Source: an uncultured Flammeovirgaceae bacterium
GTDB taxonomy: Bacteria; Bacteroidota; Bacteroidia; Cytophagales; Cyclobacteriaceae
Direction: 5' to 3'
NCBI GenBank assembly: GCA_946480685.1
Contig: CAMLLI010000088.1
Coordinates: forward strand, 1-9,730
Length of the DNA: 9,730 nucleotides
How positions within the stretch are numbered: the first letter of the stretch is position 1; every line of letters starts with the position of its first letter. Position numbers and translations under genes: made by a program. Below the pieces are notes generated by a model. It saw nothing but the letters and a program-made list of their open reading frames with translations, did no database searches and was not told where the DNA came from. Of this stretch, positions 6,092 to 9,730 are shown piece by piece.

Positions 6092-9000
6092 ATGTCACTA
6101 ACAGAAATTGCCGTTAAACGACCCTCGCTCATCATCGTTATCTTTTCGGTGCTGATGCTCGGTGGACTGTTTACCTATACCAAGCTCAACTATGAGCTCA
6201 TGCCCGACTTCGATATACCTACGCTGGTTGTAACAACAGCATATCCCGGTGCTTCGCCAACCGATGTGGAGCAATCCGTTACCAAGAAGATTGAAGATGT
6301 AGTAGCCGGAATTGACCGTGTTAAAAGTATACTGTCTCAATCATACGAAGGCGCTTCGGTGATCTCGGTAGAGTTCTCGGTAGGTACCGACATTGATGAC
6401 AAGCAACAGGAAGTTCAGCGCAAGCTCAATAATATACTCTCCGATCTTCCGGATGATGCAGAGTCTCCGTCTATATCCAAGGTATCGCCAAGCGATCGTC
6501 CGATCATGCAGCTTACGGCTGTGTCCAAAATGGGCACCAAAGAATTTTACGACCTCGTAGACGATGAAGTATTGCCGCTGTTCCAGCAGATAGAAGGTAT
6601 TGGTGAAACACGTTTGCTCGGTGGACAGGAACGCGAGATCAAAGTAAATGTTGATAAAGATAAACTGGTATACTACGGTATATCCTTGTCTCAGGTTACA
6701 CAAGCCATCAATAATGCAAACCTTGACTTCCCTACCGGGAAAGTAAAGAATACAAATGAACAGATGACGGTGCGCCTGGCGGGTAAATTTACCGATCTTC
6801 AACAGATCCGTCTGTTAGGCATTACTACAGCTGCTAACGGAAGTACCGTACGCGTGCAGGATGTAGCTGATGTAGAAGATGGCGTAAAAGAACAAACTGT
6901 ATTGAACCGCTATAACGGGCAGGATGGTATAGGTATAACGATCAAGAAACAGAGTGATGCCAATGCAGTAGAAATCAGCAAGCGCGTGCGCGATCAGATT
7001 GTGACGCTGGAGAAAAAGCATGCTGACCAGGGATTGAAAATTATTGTAGCAGACGATACATCTGAATTTACGCTTGAATCAGCTGACGCGGTAACACACG
7101 ATCTTATCATCGCAGTTGTACTGGTTGCTGCCGTAATGTTATTGTTCCTGCACAGCTTGCGCGACTCGCTCATTGTGTTGGTTGCTATACCAGCTTCGCT
7201 GCTCTCTACTTTTATAGCCATGTATCTCTTCGGCTATTCACTGAACCTGATGACGCTGCTCGCGATGTCGCTGGTGATCGGTATTCTTGTTGACGACTCC
7301 ATTGTGGTGCTCGAAAATATACACCGCCACCTGCACATGGGTAAAAATAAAATACAGGCTACGCTGGAAGGTCGTGCTGAAATTGGTTTCTCCGCCATTG
7401 CCATTACCATGGTAGACGTTGTGGTGTTTGCTCCTATCGCGATGATCAACACAACGATTGGTGATTTGCTCCGTCAGTATTCGGTTACCATTGTAGTGTC
7501 TACGCTGATGAGTTTGTTTGTTTGCTTTACCCTTACACCATGGCTTGCATCGCGCTTCGGCAGAGTAACGCATCTTAATGCCGCCAACTGGTTTCACAAG
7601 CCGCTTATCTGGTTTGAGTCATTTATCACATCGCTTACCAATGCATATACACGTCAATTACAGTGGACATTGCGCCATAAAGTTATCACGAGTCTTGCTG
7701 TGATCGCTGCGTTCGTGGCAACCGGCTATGTAATGTCACTGGGTATACTTGGACAGGAAATGGTGGCGGCCGGTGACCGCGGTAAATTTACCGTGAAGCT
7801 TGAGTATGACAAGAGTACACCTATAGCTGAAAACAATTTGAAGACACGTGAGATTGAAAATTATCTTCTTTCACAACCGGAAGTACTCAGCGTATTCTCG
7901 AATATAGGTGGCGCCAGTTCAGCAGGCTTTGCATCGGTAGCAAACGTAGGCAGCGAAAACAAGACCGAGCTAACGATAGGGCTGGTGGATAACGAACACC
8001 GCGATCTTACTACCGAGAAATATATGTTGAAAATCCGCGGTGTGATTGAAGCAAAGTATCCCGGTATAGAAGTAAATACTGCCGTAGTGGGTATAACAAG
8101 TTCAGATGAACCGATCCAGATCGTATTGAATAGTGAAGATCGCACAGCCCTTATGGACGCTGCCCATAAACTGGAAAAGATGATCAAACAGATGGCAGGT
8201 GCCAATGACGTAAGTGTAAGCGTAGAAGACGGTAACCCGGAACTGAACGTGAACATCGATCGCGAAAAGATGGCGCAGCTTGGGCTGAATATATTTACAG
8301 TAGGCAGTACCTTGCAAAATGCCTATACCGGTAATACAGACGCGACTTACCGTGTAGGTACACAGGAATATGACATCAACGTTCGTCTCGATGAATTTGA
8401 TCGCAACAACCCGGCCGATGTTGAAGACATCACGTTCGTAAACAACAACCAGGAAGTTATACCGCTTACACAGTTTGCGGATATACGTCAAAGCAGTGGC
8501 CCGTCCATGCTGGAGCGCAAGAACCGCAGAACATCTGTCACTATAAAAAGTAACGTACTCGGTATAACATCCGGTGTAATGGCAACGAACATTAACGCAG
8601 CACTGGCGAAAGATCCGCTCCCTGCATCGGTAGAAATGAAATGGACCGGAGATATAGAACGTCAGGCCGATTCATTCTCTGCACTGGGTATGGCATTGGG
8701 TGCAGCTATCTTACTGGTATACCTGATCATGGTTGCACTATACGACAGCTTTATATATCCGCTGGTTGTGTTGTTCTCCATCCCGGTGGCATTGATCGGA
8801 GCATTCCTGGCGCTGAACCTTGCCATGAGTTCCATGAGCATCTTTACCATGCTGGGTATAATTATGTTGCTGGGGCTTGTTTTGAAGAACGGGATTCTCC
8901 TGGTTGACTTTACCAACCAGAAAAAGGAAGAAGGCTATACAACCTATAATGCACTGATCGCTTCCGGTAAAGCACGTCTTCGTCCTATACTCATGACGAC

Positions 9001-9262
9001 TATCGCGATGGTGATTGGTATGTTGCCGATCGCGTTGGCGAAAGGTGCTGGTGCCGAATGGAAAAATGGTCTTGCCATTGTAATGATTGGTGGTCTGCTT
9101 TCATCGTTGATCCTTACCATCTTCGTAGTGCCCATGGTATACTATGTAGTAGACCGCATCAAAGACAAATGGAATGCCCGTCCGAGGAAAGGAAGATCAA
9201 ACCATGCACACCATGAAGCTATGGTTGAAGAAGGAATGATCGAACCGGCAAGCCTGAACTAA
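6092..9262 (+). CDS. RND multidrug efflux permease (HAE-1-like)
   Basis: This 1056-residue inner-membrane proton antiporter is the motor of the pump. It has the RND plan: TM1 near 12-30, a first periplasmic porter/docking half (to about 330), TM2-7, a second periplasmic half (about 560-860) and TM8-12. The proton-relay residues are present: D401 and D402 in TM4 (VIGILVDDSIVVLENI), K932 in TM10 (LGLVLKNGILLVDF) and T969 in TM11 (RLRPILMTTIAMVIG). By alignment to known motifs these correspond to AcrB D407, D408, K940 and T978. The Asp pair favours a drug-type (HAE) pump over a heavy-metal (CusA/CzcA) pump. The C-terminal tail after TM12 is basic and His-containing (KGRSNHAHHEA), then acidic. 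It works with the adaptor and TolC-type protein encoded just upstream. The substrate is unknown. Confidence 0.96.
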   Translation: MSLTEIAVKRPSLIIVIFSVLMLGGLFTYTKLNYELMPDFDIPTLVVTTAYPGASPTDVEQSVTKKIEDVVAGIDRVKSILSQSYEGASVISVEFSVGTDIDDKQQEVQRKLNNILSDLPDDAESPSISKVSPSDRPIMQLTAVSKMGTKEFYDLVDDEVLPLFQQIEGIGETRLLGGQEREIKVNVDKDKLVYYGISLSQVTQAINNANLDFPTGKVKNTNEQMTVRLAGKFTDLQQIRLLGITTAANGSTVRVQDVADVEDGVKEQTVLNRYNGQDGIGITIKKQSDANAVEISKRVRDQIVTLEKKHADQGLKIIVADDTSEFTLESADAVTHDLIIAVVLVAAVMLLFLHSLRDSLIVLVAIPASLLSTFIAMYLFGYSLNLMTLLAMSLVIGILVDDSIVVLENIHRHLHMGKNKIQATLEGRAEIGFSAIAITMVDVVVFAPIAMINTTIGDLLRQYSVTIVVSTLMSLFVCFTLTPWLASRFGRVTHLNAANWFHKPLIWFESFITSLTNAYTRQLQWTLRHKVITSLAVIAAFVATGYVMSLGILGQEMVAAGDRGKFTVKLEYDKSTPIAENNLKTREIENYLLSQPEVLSVFSNIGGASSAGFASVANVGSENKTELTIGLVDNEHRDLTTEKYMLKIRGVIEAKYPGIEVNTAVVGITSSDEPIQIVLNSEDRTALMDAAHKLEKMIKQMAGANDVSVSVEDGNPELNVNIDREKMAQLGLNIFTVGSTLQNAYTGNTDATYRVGTQEYDINVRLDEFDRNNPADVEDITFVNNNQEVIPLTQFADIRQSSGPSMLERKNRRTSVTIKSNVLGITSGVMATNINAALAKDPLPASVEMKWTGDIERQADSFSALGMALGAAILLVYLIMVALYDSFIYPLVVLFSIPVALIGAFLALNLAMSSMSIFTMLGIIMLLGLVLKNGILLVDFTNQKKEEGYTTYNALIASGKARLRPILMTTIAMVIGMLPIALAKGAGAEWKNGLAIVMIGGLLSSLILTIFVVPMVYYVVDRIKDKWNARPRKGRSNHAHHEAMVEEGMIEPASLN

Positions 9263-9298
9263 ATCAATAAAATCAGACACGCGTCACCATCTTGTATT

Positions 9299-9712
9299 AT
9301 GACATTCAAACCTATATTTCAAGAAGAGCATTGCGAGATCACACAGATTGGTCCGCATGCTTTGAAACTAAAATTCTCAGGCTTTCTCAAAGTAGTGAAT
9401 CTCGTTTCTATTCAGGCATTCATGAGTGCGTTTACCCGCAATCATCCGTGCGAAATGCTACTCATCGATCATTCCGGATTAAAAGTACTCTCTAAAGATG
9501 TACAGGAATATATGACCAATACCATAGCGCATATAGCGAGTAAAGGTGTGAAACGAATCGCCATGATTGAAGCTGAAGATGTTTTTGCGAAAGCCGGCTT
9601 TGAAAAAATACACCGTGAAGTAAGCACTGACAATATTACGCGGGTAGTCTTTCATTCGGAGAAAGCGGCACTGGAGTGGCTCTTGTCGCCTGGCGTAAAA
9701 CCGGTGCTATAA
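9299..9712 (+). CDS. Small STAS-like (SpoIIAA/SEC14-like) protein
   Basis: This 137-residue cytoplasmic protein has no signal peptide or membrane segment. Its alternating strand/helix pattern resembles the STAS or SpoIIAA-like fold: strands KLKFSGFL (23-30) and EMLLIDHSGL (52-61), a helix around VQEYMTNTIAHIASKG, a strand KRIAMIEA, then VVFHSEKAALEWLL near the end, which recalls the C-terminus of STAS/SEC14-type proteins. The D-H-S-G-L motif (D57, S59) aligns with the D-S-S-G-L segment of SpoIIAA, where the second serine is phosphorylated. I cannot tell whether S59 is used that way. The gene starts 36 bases after the RND gene with no terminator between, so it may be read from the same transcript. 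The fold call is moderately sure; the function is unknown. Confidence 0.7.
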   Translation: MTFKPIFQEEHCEITQIGPHALKLKFSGFLKVVNLVSIQAFMSAFTRNHPCEMLLIDHSGLKVLSKDVQEYMTNTIAHIASKGVKRIAMIEAEDVFAKAGFEKIHREVSTDNITRVVFHSEKAALEWLLSPGVKPVL

Positions 9713-9730
9713 AAAATATACTACAGACAT

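Noticed and set aside
8641..8907. Plus-strand 88-codon frame inside the RND gene
   Set aside because: It lies wholly inside conserved RND sequence in another frame and shows no domain of its own.
6092..9262. Heavy-metal efflux (CusA/CzcA type) as the pump class
   Set aside because: TM4 carries the VDDSIVVLEN pattern with paired aspartates typical of drug-type RND pumps, and no metal-binding motifs are seen in the adaptor.
9292..9495. Alternative 67-codon frame overlapping the STAS-like gene
   Set aside because: Low-complexity, Arg/Ser-rich product with no fold pattern; the frame from 9299 has STAS-like features and is twice as long.

Overview
The window looks like a Bacteroidota chromosome, probably a Cytophagia- or Chitinophagia-type organism. 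The signs are a TonB-dependent receptor with an N-terminal carboxypeptidase-regulatory-like domain, almost no Shine-Dalgarno sequences, A/T-rich leaders, and several matches to the Bacteroidota -7 promoter element TAnnTTTG. I cannot name a genus from the sequence. There are no RNA genes, insertion sequences, phage genes or CRISPR repeats.

Layout: (1) 1-961, minus strand: the first 320 codons of an outer-membrane TonB-dependent receptor, whose barrel lies beyond the left edge. (2) 962-1213: the divergent control region. (3) 1214-2089: an AraC-family regulator. (4) 2187-2723: a secreted YbhB/YbcL-type (PEBP) protein with its own promoter, two overlapping hairpins after its stop, and a strong intrinsic terminator at 2763-2805 that closes this part. 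(5) 2971-9262: a multidrug-efflux cluster in one direction: TetR regulator, TolC-type outer-membrane factor, periplasmic adaptor and RND pump. (6) 9299-9712: a small STAS-like protein 36 bases behind the pump gene and probably on the same transcript.

The efflux genes should form one tripartite pump. The inner-membrane RND permease keeps the proton-relay residues D401, D402, K932 and T969, the adaptor bridges the periplasm, and the TolC-like protein forms the exit duct. The TetR protein is the obvious local repressor. A 24-base element, identical at 20 positions, lies just before the tetR start (2941-2964) and just before the tolC start (3619-3642). Both copies have TTAAC and GTTAA half-sites separated by six bases, so they are the best candidate operators and suggest that the repressor controls both itself and the pump genes.

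Most of the window is ordinary family content. The items most worth a second look are the paired operators, the STAS-like gene that keeps the D-x-S-G-L motif of SpoIIAA-type proteins, the competing hairpins after the PEBP gene, and a strong codon-context bias in which Ile ATA occurs almost only after codons ending in T. I found no clear evidence of a wholly new system.
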